In this document: positions 56,063 through 63,811 of the stretch, one piece after another
How positions within the stretch are numbered: the first letter of the stretch is position 1
How the letters are laid out: each line of letters opens with the position of its first letter
NCBI GenBank assembly: GCA_020846745.1
Contig: JADLDI010000064.1
Coordinates: 1 to 64,000, forward strand
From: Bryobacterales bacterium
GTDB taxonomy: Bacteria > Acidobacteriota > Terriglobia > Bryobacterales > Bryobacteraceae
Reading direction: 5' to 3'
Length of the DNA: 64,000 nucleotides
Translations under genes and position numbers: made by a program
Notes under the pieces: model-generated
The model's database searches: none
The model's input: the letters and a program-made list of their open reading frames with translations, nothing else
What the model was told of the DNA's origin: nothing

Positions 56063-57100
56063 CTAGGCCGTAGCCGTCTTTGACAACTTGTAATAGAGGA
56101 AGTCGCTCATTCCAGCGCGCGCCTGTAGTTTCGGAAACATCTCTAAGTGATCGGTCGGATTCGGATTGAGCAACTCGCCCAAATGCACAACCAACCCGCC
56201 GATGCTCGATAGCGGATTGCCTAAGTCTATATCTATATCGGCGTAGACAGTATCGTCGCCGCTCGGATCTTTTGGCAGGGCAAGCACCAGTTGCATCGAA
56301 AGAAACTCGCCAATCCGAAAGCTTTCCAGTCTGAATTCTTCCGGTTTTCTGCCGGGAATACGTTCGAGCATCTTGGCATGGACGGCTGCTTTGGGCGGCC
56401 CCTCTTTTGTCAGATTGGGGACTTTCAACAACCGCACACGCAGGTCGCTGTCGAGCGCCGCATACATCCGGTCTACGTCGCAGAAGAACACGAACTTCAA
56501 CGACGAGCACAGCGAGTCGCGCGTGTCCGGCGTACACCGCATCATCGCCAGCAGGTTCAGCAGACACGCTTTGCGCTGTATGCGCGCGCCGGTGCCCTTC
56601 AACCACTCTTTCACCGGTTGCCCGTCGAGCACAGACTTTGCATCGCCCAACACCCGCGCGCTTGGGTCCGTTTCCTTGATCATGTCGGCCACGAACTCGA
56701 AGCGCTGCCTGTCCGGGGCAATCTCGACAGCCACGTTAGCGGTCCCGTTTTCCCGGATGTCCACCGTAGTCTGGTTGTTCTTCAGCCGGACGCTGTTCAG
56801 TTCGGTGCTGACCTTGTAACGGCCTGCCGGCATCGCCGTAGGATCCACTCCGTGGACCCGTAGCTTACCCCCCAACTGTTGGACGTTGAATTGATACCGC
56901 GGCGCTTCCCAATCTTTGCGCTGGCGCACCAAATCCATCGCTTTCGCGGTAATCGGGCTCGCGGGTGAGATACCGATGGCCATCGCCAGCGGCCATGCGC
57001 TCGTTTCGTCCCCAAGGATAACGCCGTCTTTGACGTTGAAGTCCCGAATAGGAACCGGCTGCCCATCCTTCCGGAACTCGATTGTGATTGACTCATTCAT
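56063..57100 (-). CDS. Protein of unknown function, last gene of the aroF run
   Basis: The 345-aa soluble protein has no signal peptide or membrane segment. Residues 1-130 look like a beta-sandwich with the TIEFRKDGQPVPIRDFNVKD opening and the middle GRYKVSTELNSVRLKNNQTT. Residues 130-230 are helical with a cysteine-rich stretch (CLLNLLAMMRCTPDTRDSLC). The end has an acidic strand DDTVYADIDIDLGNP and KLSKTATA. I do not recognise the family. The ATG has an excellent AGGAGTG ribosome site, 12 bp after the 727-aa gene, so the two are surely co-expressed. Confidence 0.7.
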   Translation of the reverse strand: MNESITIEFRKDGQPVPIRDFNVKDGVILGDETSAWPLAMAIGISPASPITAKAMDLVRQRKDWEAPRYQFNVQQLGGKLRVHGVDPTAMPAGRYKVSTELNSVRLKNNQTTVDIRENGTANVAVEIAPDRQRFEFVADMIKETDPSARVLGDAKSVLDGQPVKEWLKGTGARIQRKACLLNLLAMMRCTPDTRDSLCSSLKFVFFCDVDRMYAALDSDLRVRLLKVPNLTKEGPPKAAVHAKMLERIPGRKPEEFRLESFRIGEFLSMQLVLALPKDPSGDDTVYADIDIDLGNPLSSIGGLVVHLGELLNPNPTDHLEMFPKLQARAGMSDFLYYKLSKTATA

Positions 57101-57112
57101 TCCATCACTCCT

Positions 57113-59296
57113 TTATTCACCCGCGCCTTTGGCGATCTCTTCCGGCACACCCAAAACCATGCGGCCCGTCGCCTCGCTCGTCACAATACCTTCGACCTTG
57201 CCTGCGTTGTGCGAAGCCACTTCAACCATCACCAGGCCCAACGGATCGCCGAAATGCTCGCCTGTCTTAGCCACCACCGCGGACATTCGCGTTTGCAGCC
57301 GCTTGCGCCCTTCCTCGAATCGTGGATCATCGGAGGCGACCGTTTCACCCTTCAGCAATGTGCGGACATCAGCGGCGGCGGCGGCGGCCTGCGCCATGGC
57401 TTGCGCCCAGTTCAGGATGGTCAAGAAATCGGTAACCGCTGCTTGAAACGCCGCATTCGACTGCGCTTCGAGCTTGCCCAACCCGAACGCCTGGTACGCT
57501 TCGGCGAAGCCGAGGCGCTTCATTTTGTCCCATAACTCGTTGCCTTTGAGTCCAAGGCCGGCGAACAGCGCACTGAACTTGCGATCTTCGTCACCCGCCA
57601 CCAAGGCACCCAGCGCCGAACGGCCGGCGTCTTCGAAGACGTGCTGCGGCTTGGGCTCGTCACCCTCGAAGAACAACGCGTCGACACCCGTCTTGTCGTA
57701 CTCTGCTTCGACGTAGAAAGTGGTTCGGCCAAACCGAGGCCCCTTGGCCAGAATGCCTTCGATCTTGTCCGGCGGAAGCAAGCCCAACGACCGCAGCACT
57801 TGCAGGTTGTTGCGCATTTCAGGCGCGCCGGTCTTATCGTGGATCTCGAAATAGGTGTATTTCGCCGACCGCTCCGGCGGAAGGATGAACAGTCCGCTGG
57901 CCTTGTAGGTGGCTTCGATGAGGAAGCTCTGCTGCATTAACCCCCGCAACCGGCGCCCGTCGCGACCGAAGTTGACCAGCAACTGCTCTACGCGCGACGC
58001 TTCCGATCTATCGGTGATCATAGTGATCTGGTCGTTGCCGTTGAACGTAACCTCGGAAGAGGCCACCAGTTTGGTAACGCTACCGAAATTGGCCAATCCC
58101 AACAAGTTGATGGAGAGCCGCACCGTACGCGTGTTCCTGTCCGTAAACACGGAGCTTGACCGGGTCACACCCGGCACGTTGGACAACATGTCGTCGAACC
58201 GGCCCTTTAGCGCATGCGCTACCGCTTCATCGGCCGACAGCGATTGGACCTTCGGGTCCACCTTAAACGTCCATGCCGCCTCCTGCGATTTCAGCCGCCC
58301 CAGCGCTGCGTTGGCCGACAGTGCGAGTTTGGTATCGACGGCCTTACGGAACCGGAGTTCCAATCGCTCGATGCGCTGCTTCTTACTGAATGCGTCGTCG
58401 GCTCCGGGCAACGCCGCCATTAGTTCCTGAGCGTTGACGACGGGTTCGCCAATGGTGAGGGCCCGAATGATCTGCTCGGTCAACTCAAAGCTACCGACCT
58501 TCACCGGCAGCGCGGCTTTCGCGGTGAGCCCCAATTCGGCTTCCCTCGATTTGAAGCGATACAAACCGATTTCGACCAGGCCGCGGTCGAGCTTCATCAT
58601 ACGCACTTGATAGCCGCCCGACAATTCGATTCTTGGACTGATCGAAAACGATGCGTTGGGGTTGATGTTCACCGATTGGCCGCCTGGAATAGTCAGGCTG
58701 GCGAGTGCAGTAACGGGCGCGGTGACCCGGAACTCCGCGGTAATGCTGGTGGTACCCGAGCCACCTACGACGATCACGACGTCGTCGCGCAGATCGGCCA
58801 TCTCTTTCCGGGACTGCGGGATTCTGAACTCGTGCAATGTCAAGCCAAGCGCTTTGCCGAATTCCAGGCCGCTTGGGAAGCGGCGGTAGATGCGCCATTC
58901 GTGAGACACACCGGGGGCGAGTCCAAACGCAATCGGACCGGCCGATGCATTGATTTCGGGGTTCACCGAAGCCGTGAAGGAGAAGGCGAGATACGTCTCG
59001 CCTTCCTTGACTTTGACGGCATCGAAGGGATCGTCGTCGTCAAGTGCTCGCCCTTTGTCCCGCAAGACGCGGATCTTGCCGGTGGCTCCGGCGGCGATCG
59101 TGAGGCCGAGATCGCCCGTCAGCGATAGGTCGTGCGAAAACTTCAATCCGGTCTCGAGTTGGGATTGCGGAATCACGCCGAGCGACAACGGCGCTAGCTG
59201 TTGAAAGTTGGGGACCAGCGCAAGCAGGTTCGCGCCAGGCGCAAGCGATCCATCGGCTTCGATCCCTAATCCGGCACCGAGGGGAATAGTAGGCAT
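57113..59296 (-). CDS. Large protein of unknown function
   Basis: The 727-aa protein lacks a signal peptide. About residues 1-260 are beta-rich, with many alternating hydrophobic strands (IPLGAGLGIEADGSLAPGAN, LSLTGDLGLTIAAGATGKIR, YLAFSFTASVNPEINASAGP). The remainder is mainly helical, with a central EAVAHALKGRFDDMLSNVPG, later SFLIEATYKASGLFILPPER and an Ala-rich helix AQAMAQAAAAAADVRTLLKG. I recognise no domain. No ribosome site precedes the ATG; an extended -10 promoter is 11 bp upstream, so the mRNA may be leaderless. It is followed after 12 bp by the 345-aa unknown. Confidence 0.75.
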   Translation of the reverse strand: MPTIPLGAGLGIEADGSLAPGANLLALVPNFQQLAPLSLGVIPQSQLETGLKFSHDLSLTGDLGLTIAAGATGKIRVLRDKGRALDDDDPFDAVKVKEGETYLAFSFTASVNPEINASAGPIAFGLAPGVSHEWRIYRRFPSGLEFGKALGLTLHEFRIPQSRKEMADLRDDVVIVVGGSGTTSITAEFRVTAPVTALASLTIPGGQSVNINPNASFSISPRIELSGGYQVRMMKLDRGLVEIGLYRFKSREAELGLTAKAALPVKVGSFELTEQIIRALTIGEPVVNAQELMAALPGADDAFSKKQRIERLELRFRKAVDTKLALSANAALGRLKSQEAAWTFKVDPKVQSLSADEAVAHALKGRFDDMLSNVPGVTRSSSVFTDRNTRTVRLSINLLGLANFGSVTKLVASSEVTFNGNDQITMITDRSEASRVEQLLVNFGRDGRRLRGLMQQSFLIEATYKASGLFILPPERSAKYTYFEIHDKTGAPEMRNNLQVLRSLGLLPPDKIEGILAKGPRFGRTTFYVEAEYDKTGVDALFFEGDEPKPQHVFEDAGRSALGALVAGDEDRKFSALFAGLGLKGNELWDKMKRLGFAEAYQAFGLGKLEAQSNAAFQAAVTDFLTILNWAQAMAQAAAAAADVRTLLKGETVASDDPRFEEGRKRLQTRMSAVVAKTGEHFGDPLGLVMVEVASHNAGKVEGIVTSEATGRMVLGVPEEIAKGAGE

Positions 59297-59306
59297 GGGC
59301 AGCCAG

Positions 59307-59315
59307 TATATAGCA
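59307..59315 (-). promoter_or_regulatory. Extended -10 promoter just before the 727-aa gene
   Basis: On the minus strand the sequence TGC followed by TATATA (59315-59307) forms an extended -10 element, 10 bp before the ATG at 59296. Transcription would start within a few bases of the ATG, which has no ribosome site, consistent with a leaderless message. No -35 is evident. Confidence 0.4.
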
Positions 59316-59334
59316 ACCGGCGTCCGATATGCAG

Positions 59335-60297
59335 TTACCGATTGGATTGCCGCGGCTTAGGTTCGTCACCGATCGGCTTACCCCCGGCAATCGCTTCGAG
59401 GAACCGCCAACGGATTGGCCACTTACCGACGACGCGCGAGCCGTCCTGAGTGAAGCGGCCCGAAACCAACACTCCACTTAGGTCGTTTTCGTTGGGCTGT
59501 TGCTTGTCGCGGCGGAAGAAGGCCTGCAGCGTGCCGGTCATGTCCTGCAAATACTTGCGCGCTTCCGATGCCTGCTGGTCGTCCTTGAAAATAGCCTGCA
59601 TTTCGATCTCGAACGCTTCGCCCCCAGGTCCGACACCGAGGGTTATGCGCTCCGCGCCTTTCACTCCGGACGCGAACGCTTTGGTGCCGGCCGGCAGCGA
59701 CTGCGGATCTTCAAGAACGCTCGAGGGGAGGCGGATCCAGAACGGCTGGCTGGGCATGCCTGCGCCGGACGGCAGGTCACGTACGATCTGAAGGTCGTAG
59801 GCGGCGTTTGTATCCTCGCCGATGCCCACGGCCATGACGGTCGGAAACAGCATAAAGAAGGATACGGACCGGCCGGTACGAGTGGTATCGCCGCCGCAAT
59901 ACCCGTTGACGCACTTGACACCGCGCGATTCGGCCCATTTGCGGATGCGGTCCCAATCGAAGCGGCCTTTCAGGAGGAACAGATTGCGGTTCTTAGCGAA
60001 GGCTCCCATGACGACATCGAGATCCTGGCGGTAGTCGAAAGCGGTATCGTCAATAAAGCGCTTGTAATCGAACTCCTCGGCGGCCCGGCTACCGACTAGC
60101 AGATCGAGCATGCCCGCGGACCGCATCTGCTGCACGTTCACAGACACCAGAACGGCCCGATCGAGGGGCAACCTGCGGTACAGGGCCTCATCCGACAAGT
60201 CGGCACGCCTGCGGGTCCATTCGAGGTAACCCCACGTGCCCAGGCACACAACCACGACGAGCAGCGAAATCTGCCAAGTCCGAACGCGCAACTGCAC
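59335..60297 (-). CDS. Membrane-anchored protein of unknown function
   Basis: The 320-aa protein has an N-terminal helix (ISLLVVVVCLGTWGYLEW, about residues 10-27) and then a long extracytoplasmic part. LYRRLPLDRAVLVSVNVQQM resembles the beginning of DUF3352-like extracytoplasmic proteins common in Acidobacteria, but I am not sure of the family. One cysteine pair occurs in VKCVNGYCGG. It begins 9 bp after the aroF gene and ends 38 bp before the 727-aa gene on the same strand. Confidence 0.7.
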   Translation of the reverse strand: MQLRVRTWQISLLVVVVCLGTWGYLEWTRRRADLSDEALYRRLPLDRAVLVSVNVQQMRSAGMLDLLVGSRAAEEFDYKRFIDDTAFDYRQDLDVVMGAFAKNRNLFLLKGRFDWDRIRKWAESRGVKCVNGYCGGDTTRTGRSVSFFMLFPTVMAVGIGEDTNAAYDLQIVRDLPSGAGMPSQPFWIRLPSSVLEDPQSLPAGTKAFASGVKGAERITLGVGPGGEAFEIEMQAIFKDDQQASEARKYLQDMTGTLQAFFRRDKQQPNENDLSGVLVSGRFTQDGSRVVGKWPIRWRFLEAIAGGKPIGDEPKPRQSNR

Positions 60298-60306
60298 AAT
60301 CGAAGG

Positions 60307-61347
60307 TTACACTGCCACGGCTAGTTCAGCCAAGCGGCTTTGTTTCCACAGTTCCAGATAGGGTTGCAAGTCGTGCATCATCTGACGGAAGGTGGGCAGG
60401 TGCAACGACTGCGCTCCGTCGCTGACCGCCTTTTCGGGACACGGATGGACTTCAACGATCAGCGCGTCTGCGCCGATGGCGACGCCTGCGCGCGAAAGGG
60501 CCGGGACGAGGTTGCGTTTGCCGGTGGCGTGGCTCGGGTCGAGCACGACGGGCAGGTGCGTCAGTTCCTGCAGGACCGGCACGGCCACGATGTCGCAGGT
60601 GTTGCGAGTGATGGTTTCAAAAGTACGGATACCACGTTCGCAGAGCATGACATCTTTATTGCCGTGGGCGACGATGTACTCAGCAGACATCAGGAGTTCT
60701 TTGATCGTGGAGCTAAGCCCGCGCTTCAGCATGACGGGACGTCCCGCGGTTCCGAGGCGCTTGAGCAGGGCGAAGTTCTGCATGTTGCGGGCGCCAATCT
60801 GCAAAATGTCGGAGTATTCGGCCACCAGTTCGACGTCGCGGTCGCTCATGACTTCAGTGACGATGGCGAGACCGGTGGCTTCTCTAGCCTTGCGCAGCAG
60901 TTTCAGGCCGTCTTCTTCCATGCCCTGGAAGTCGTACGGGGAAGTGCGCGGTTTGAAGGCGCCGCCACGCAGCACCTTGGCCCCGGACTCGGCCACAGAG
61001 TAAGCAGCCTCCATAATCTGCTTTTCGCTTTCGACGGAGCAGGGTCCGGCCATGACGATGAACTCGTCGCCACCGACTTCGCAGTTGTTGACGCGGATAC
61101 GAGTGCGTTCCTTTTTGAATTCGCGGCTGACGAATTTATAAGGTGCGGAGATCCGGACCGCCCGCTCCACCTGCGGCATGGCTTCCAAGGACTCCAGGCA
61201 CGGCGTGACATCACCGACACCGATGGCGGCGATAACGACGCGCTCTTCGCCCTCGATGGTGTGGATCTTGTAGCCGAAATCGCTGATACGCTGGCAGACC
61301 TCTTCGATCTCTTCCGGCTTGCTGTGCAACTTCATCGAAATAATCAT
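60307..61347 (-). CDS. aroF: 3-deoxy-7-phosphoheptulonate synthase (DAHP synthase, type I-beta)
   Basis: The 346-aa enzyme condenses phosphoenolpyruvate and erythrose 4-phosphate, the first step of aromatic amino-acid synthesis. The N-terminal regulatory ferredoxin-like domain (residues 1-85, [20 protein letters not shown]) is present. The catalytic barrel includes [76 protein letters not shown] and [21 protein letters not shown] lies 6 bp before the ATG. It heads a four-gene minus-strand run; the three genes after it have no recognisable link to aromatic synthesis. Confidence 0.96.
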   Translation of the reverse strand: MIISMKLHSKPEEIEEVCQRISDFGYKIHTIEGEERVVIAAIGVGDVTPCLESLEAMPQVERAVRISAPYKFVSREFKKERTRIRVNNCEVGGDEFIVMAGPCSVESEKQIMEAAYSVAESGAKVLRGGAFKPRTSPYDFQGMEEDGLKLLRKAREATGLAIVTEVMSDRDVELVAEYSDILQIGARNMQNFALLKRLGTAGRPVMLKRGLSSTIKELLMSAEYIVAHGNKDVMLCERGIRTFETITRNTCDIVAVPVLQELTHLPVVLDPSHATGKRNLVPALSRAGVAIGADALIVEVHPCPEKAVSDGAQSLHLPTFRQMMHDLQPYLELWKQSRLAELAVAV

Positions 61348-61428
61348 TCGTTCACCTCGCGAACCTCGTCACGGACCATAGACCGTCTCCAGGGGTCCCG
61401 GCGAGCAACTTTGGGTTTTGTTTGAGGG

Positions 61429-61437
61429 ATTCTATCA
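61429..61437 (-). promoter_or_regulatory. Extended -10 promoter of aroF
   Basis: On the minus strand TGA followed by TAGAAT (61437-61429) is a near-consensus extended -10 element, about 80 bp upstream of the aroF ATG, leaving a leader of about 75 nt. No clear -35 and no attenuator hairpin were found in the leader. Confidence 0.38.
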
Positions 61438-61579
61438 GGAAAAAAGAACCGCAGTCACTCGCCAACTTCAGCTAGAAGCTGCTAAATCGAAACGAGCCTG
61501 GACGGCGGTAGTACATCGTGAATCCTAAAGCTTATCGCTTTTGCGAGGTGGAGTGCAACCATAGGCACGTCAGCAGCCG

Positions 61580-62152
61580 TCAGCGGGTACTACGCTGCGG
61601 GCCGGCGGCGGAATGGGATTGTGCCGGCGCCGGGGTTTGGTTGACAGGGGCTTGGGTTTGTTTGGCAGTTTTGGCCGCTTTGGCGCGCGCGCCGGCAATT
61701 CGTTTCGCAAAGCGTTGAATCTTCAGGGCGTCGGCGAGCTTGAGCGTTGGATACGGGACGTCCGGTTGGGTTTCGATGTGCTGGATGATGCGATTGGTTT
61801 GGGAATCTTTGAGCTGCTTATAGGCGCGATTGAAGCTGCCTTCGAAGCGCACGTAGTAACGGGAATAGAGGTCAGCTTCGACGCGGGTGGCGGGATGGCA
61901 GAGCGGGTCTTGCCCGTCGGAATGGTCGTAGAGTTCGTTTTGGCAATCGAGGGCGCGGAGCATCTGCCAGCGCGCGGTAACCAGGCGATCGAACAGGATG
62001 TATTCGAGGGAGCCATCGGGGCGGCACTCGGAGAGCAATTCGTTTCGCAAAGCGTTGAAAGCAGGGAGCAATTCAGGCGGAATATAGTTGGAATTGAGAC
62101 CGTGCCTACGAGCATTCTGGTTTTGGGAAGGCGAGGTGTTGGGGTGCGACAT
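61580..62152 (-). CDS. Acidobacterial hypothetical protein with an internal frame-shifted 25-bp repeat
   Basis: The 190-aa soluble helical protein has a start of the type found in an acidobacterial family with many copies per genome (NARRHGLNSNYIPPELLPAF), then SLEYILFDRLVTARWQMLRA, a central DLYSRYYVRFEGSFNRAYKQ and a basic Ala/Pro/Thr/Gln-rich disordered tail (AKTAKQTQAPVNQTPAPAQ). The family function is unknown; copies often lie in variable regions. The gene contains two identical 25-bp stretches read in different frames. The ATG at 62152 is preceded by a weak GGAGAA-like site. Possibly mobile or under gene conversion. Confidence 0.62.
   Translation of the reverse strand: MSHPNTSPSQNQNARRHGLNSNYIPPELLPAFNALRNELLSECRPDGSLEYILFDRLVTARWQMLRALDCQNELYDHSDGQDPLCHPATRVEADLYSRYYVRFEGSFNRAYKQLKDSQTNRIIQHIETQPDVPYPTLKLADALKIQRFAKRIAGARAKAAKTAKQTQAPVNQTPAPAQSHSAAGPQRSTR
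61695..61719. repeat. 25-bp direct repeat, copy 1
   Basis: The stretch gcaattcgtttcgcaaagcg followed by ttgaa is identical to 62035-62059. It contains the imperfect palindrome cgtttcgcaaagcg (10 of 14 positions). On the minus strand it is read as IQRFAKRIA. Confidence 0.93.
62035..62059. repeat. 25-bp direct repeat, copy 2
   Basis: Identical to 61695-61719 over 25 bp and 340 bp away. On the minus strand it lies in another codon phase and is read as FNALRNEL. The sequence, not the peptide, is therefore conserved. Confidence 0.93.
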
Positions 62153-62242
62153 GCGTTTTCTCCTTAATCGAAAAGTGGGGATCGGGGGCGGCGATCGTTA
62201 CGCTGGCGCGGGTGGACACCGGCGGGCCAGGGTTGGACTGCA

Positions 62243-62288
62243 TCGAAAAAGCGAAAGCCCGCGGGACCTGGATGGTCCTTCGCGGGCT
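62243..62288 (-). terminator. Terminator-like hairpin with no upstream gene
   Basis: The outer stem agcccgcg/cgcgggct (62256-62263 with 62281-62288) and inner stem ggacc/ggtcc (62264-62268 with 62274-62278) enclose the loop tggat, with a two-base bulge. On the minus strand it is followed by tttcgctttttcg. It lies about 100 bp upstream of the hypothetical gene with no minus-strand gene before it, so it may instead be an attenuator or a dispersed hairpin element. Confidence 0.5.
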
Positions 62289-62379
62289 CAATCCAGCAAT
62301 ACCATGGCGTGTCAAGCCTTTTGGGGCGGAATCGGCGAAGCCGTGTTGGAAATAAAGGAGAAATAAATTCGAAACGGTT

Positions 62380-62547
62380 GTGAACGACGATTGGAGAGGG
62401 AAGCTTCCGCAACGGGGAGAGTTAGTGATCGCACCTAAAGAAGCGCACAAGTTAGGGCGCGTAGCTCAACTGGCAGCGCAACTGATTCGTAACCCGTTCT
62501 CACTGACGCGCGCACTAGAAACTACGGCACAGAAAACAACAACTTAG
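62380..62547 (+). CDS. Possible 55-aa small protein
   Basis: An open frame starts at GTG 62380 and ends at a TAG at 62545-62547: NDDWRGKLPQRGELVIAPKE, then AHKLGRVAQLAAQLIRNPFS and a Thr-rich end. The amphipathic helix looks protein-like. The AAAGGAG at 62354-62360 is 19 bp upstream, too far for a normal ribosome site, and the frame runs through the tRNA-like segment, so one of the two readings is coincidental. Confidence 0.3.
   Translation: MNDDWRGKLPQRGELVIAPKEAHKLGRVAQLAAQLIRNPFSLTRALETTAQKTTT
62455..62497 (+). tRNA. 5' half-tRNA look-alike (anticodon CGT, partial)
   Basis: Bases 62455-62492 have standard tRNA geometry: seven-base acceptor arm gggcgcg, T8 A9, D stem gctc/gcgc with one mismatch, D loop aactggca keeping A14, G18, G19 and A21, A26, stem actga and loop ttcgtaa with anticodon CGT (threonine). 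The 3' anticodon stem (cccgt) and all later parts, including any T loop, are missing. It is not functional as a tRNA; it would be a broken gene or a former integration site. Confidence 0.35.
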
Positions 62548-62814
62548 CTGTCGCCACAATCCGTACGTTCCCGCGATTTGCCATCGCGTTTAGCACAATT
62601 TCTAGCACACGCCATTTGTAGCGGAAGGGCCAGAAAGTGTCTTCTGGCAACAATGTCAACACTGGCAATCTGCAATCACATTATGCGTGACACAAGCGCG
62701 GTACGGCGATTGAAACCCGGCCGCAACCTACGCGGCTCAGGTCGATGACGGAGACTTCCGCTCTTTAGAAATAGGAGCGGTGCGGGCAGAATGATCTGAG
62801 CTACGATTTCCTAT
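62548..62814. other. Intergenic stretch before the HNH gene
   Basis: No convincing gene lies in these 267 bp. They hold the heptamer tagcaca twice (62591-62597 and 62603-62609), a 7-bp hairpin gccagaa/ttctggc (62629-62635 with 62642-62648) and lower GC than the flanks. No promoter with both hexamers was seen. Confidence 0.5.
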
Positions 62815-63705
62815 GTGACCACAGATGAGCGATCTCAGCCGACTGTTGCGCGCAGTGTTTTCCAGAGACTGCTGGGAACGCTTCCAAATCCGGACCTACT
62901 GACCGTATTGAGTTTTTTAGCGGAATCTGTAGACTATCTCGAACATTACTGTGCAGGCCGATGGTCTGTTACGCTCTTCGCTGACGGCATTCGTCTGAAC
63001 GGCGGCTGGGTTGAATGCTTTGTCGTTCACGCTGAAGGCGTACGGGTTTTGATCGACCCGCGAATGCTACCACCCGGGAGCGGAATGGCTCGTGAGATGA
63101 AAGCCATCGGGGGGGGGAACGAGTATGCATTAGCACCGGGGTGCCGGATCGTCGACATTGACAAGCCGAATTTTGCCGCACAATTGCCATTTCTGCGCTC
63201 GGCTCACACGGCAGCGCTTGCGACATCTGCAAGAAGACGTCCTGCGCCGAAGACTCGTGCCGCTCACTCGACAGGTGTTCTCGTGTTTCTCAGTGAGGTA
63301 TTGAACCGTCCCGTTCCATTTCTGTCGGCCACGGACGAAACACTCCCCAGCCTGGTTGTCAATGAAGGCCAAAGGATCAGCGTCATGGTAAATCGATACG
63401 AACGCGACCCTCTCGCTAGGCGAGCCTGTCTGGATTTCCACGGCAGCGCCTGCTCGGTGTGCGGCATGAATTTCGAGTACAGTTACGGTGAAACCATGCG
63501 TGGCTTCATCCATGTTCATCACCTGATGCCGCTGTCCATAGTTGGTGTTGCTCACAACTGTGATCCGCAAAAGGACCTCATCCCTGTATGTCCGAACTGT
63601 CACGCCTTCCTGCACCACAGGGATCCGCCGCTGCTCCCCGACGACGCACGCGCACTGCTGGAGTCAGTATCGAGGAGGACTGGCACCAAACGCAGCGCCG
63701 ATTAG
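62815..63705 (+). CDS. HNH endonuclease (McrA/restriction type)
   Basis: The protein has 296 aa. The C-terminal 80 residues form a zinc-bound HNH nuclease: SACSVCGMNFEYSYGE (CxxC), FIHVHHLMPLSIVG with the catalytic histidines, and CDPQKDLIPVCPNCHAFLHH with the second CxxC and the asparagine/histidine. The middle (SVMVNRYERDPLARRACLDF) is the conserved approach to the HNH in predicted restriction enzymes. The N-terminal 150 residues, of unknown fold, may recognise DNA (FLRSAHTAALATSARRR). The GTG at 62815 has no ribosome site. No methylase partner is adjacent, so a type IV-like or stand-alone nuclease is likely. Confidence 0.85.
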   Translation: MTTDERSQPTVARSVFQRLLGTLPNPDLLTVLSFLAESVDYLEHYCAGRWSVTLFADGIRLNGGWVECFVVHAEGVRVLIDPRMLPPGSGMAREMKAIGGGNEYALAPGCRIVDIDKPNFAAQLPFLRSAHTAALATSARRRPAPKTRAAHSTGVLVFLSEVLNRPVPFLSATDETLPSLVVNEGQRISVMVNRYERDPLARRACLDFHGSACSVCGMNFEYSYGETMRGFIHVHHLMPLSIVGVAHNCDPQKDLIPVCPNCHAFLHHRDPPLLPDDARALLESVSRRTGTKRSAD

Positions 63706-63734
63706 CACACCGCCAGTATTAAGGGAACACCGCT

Positions 63735-63788
63735 CTGCACGGGTCGGCTGACACCCGGCACCGAACGTGTGGACTCGACCCGTGGCAG
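63735..63788. repeat. Inverted repeat downstream of the HNH gene
   Basis: The arm ctgcacgggtcg (63735-63746) is mirrored by cgacccgtggcag (63776-63788) with one extra base; 9 bp are perfectly paired. The 29-bp loop and absence of a T run make a terminator unlikely. It could be a recombination or protein site. Confidence 0.55.
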
Positions 63789-63811
63789 ATTCCGATGCGT
63801 CCTGATTGCCA

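Noticed and set aside
60340..61425. A long plus-strand frame opposite aroF
   Set aside because: The minus strand encodes an unmistakable DAHP synthase; the plus frame lacks any recognisable family and a ribosome site.
61348..61579. aroF leader checked for an attenuator or riboswitch
   Set aside because: No stable GC-rich hairpin with alternative pairing, no Phe/Tyr/Trp-rich leader peptide and no riboswitch-like core was found.
62106..62450. 114-codon minus-strand frame
   Set aside because: It runs through the hairpin, overlaps the start of the hypothetical gene and has no family features.
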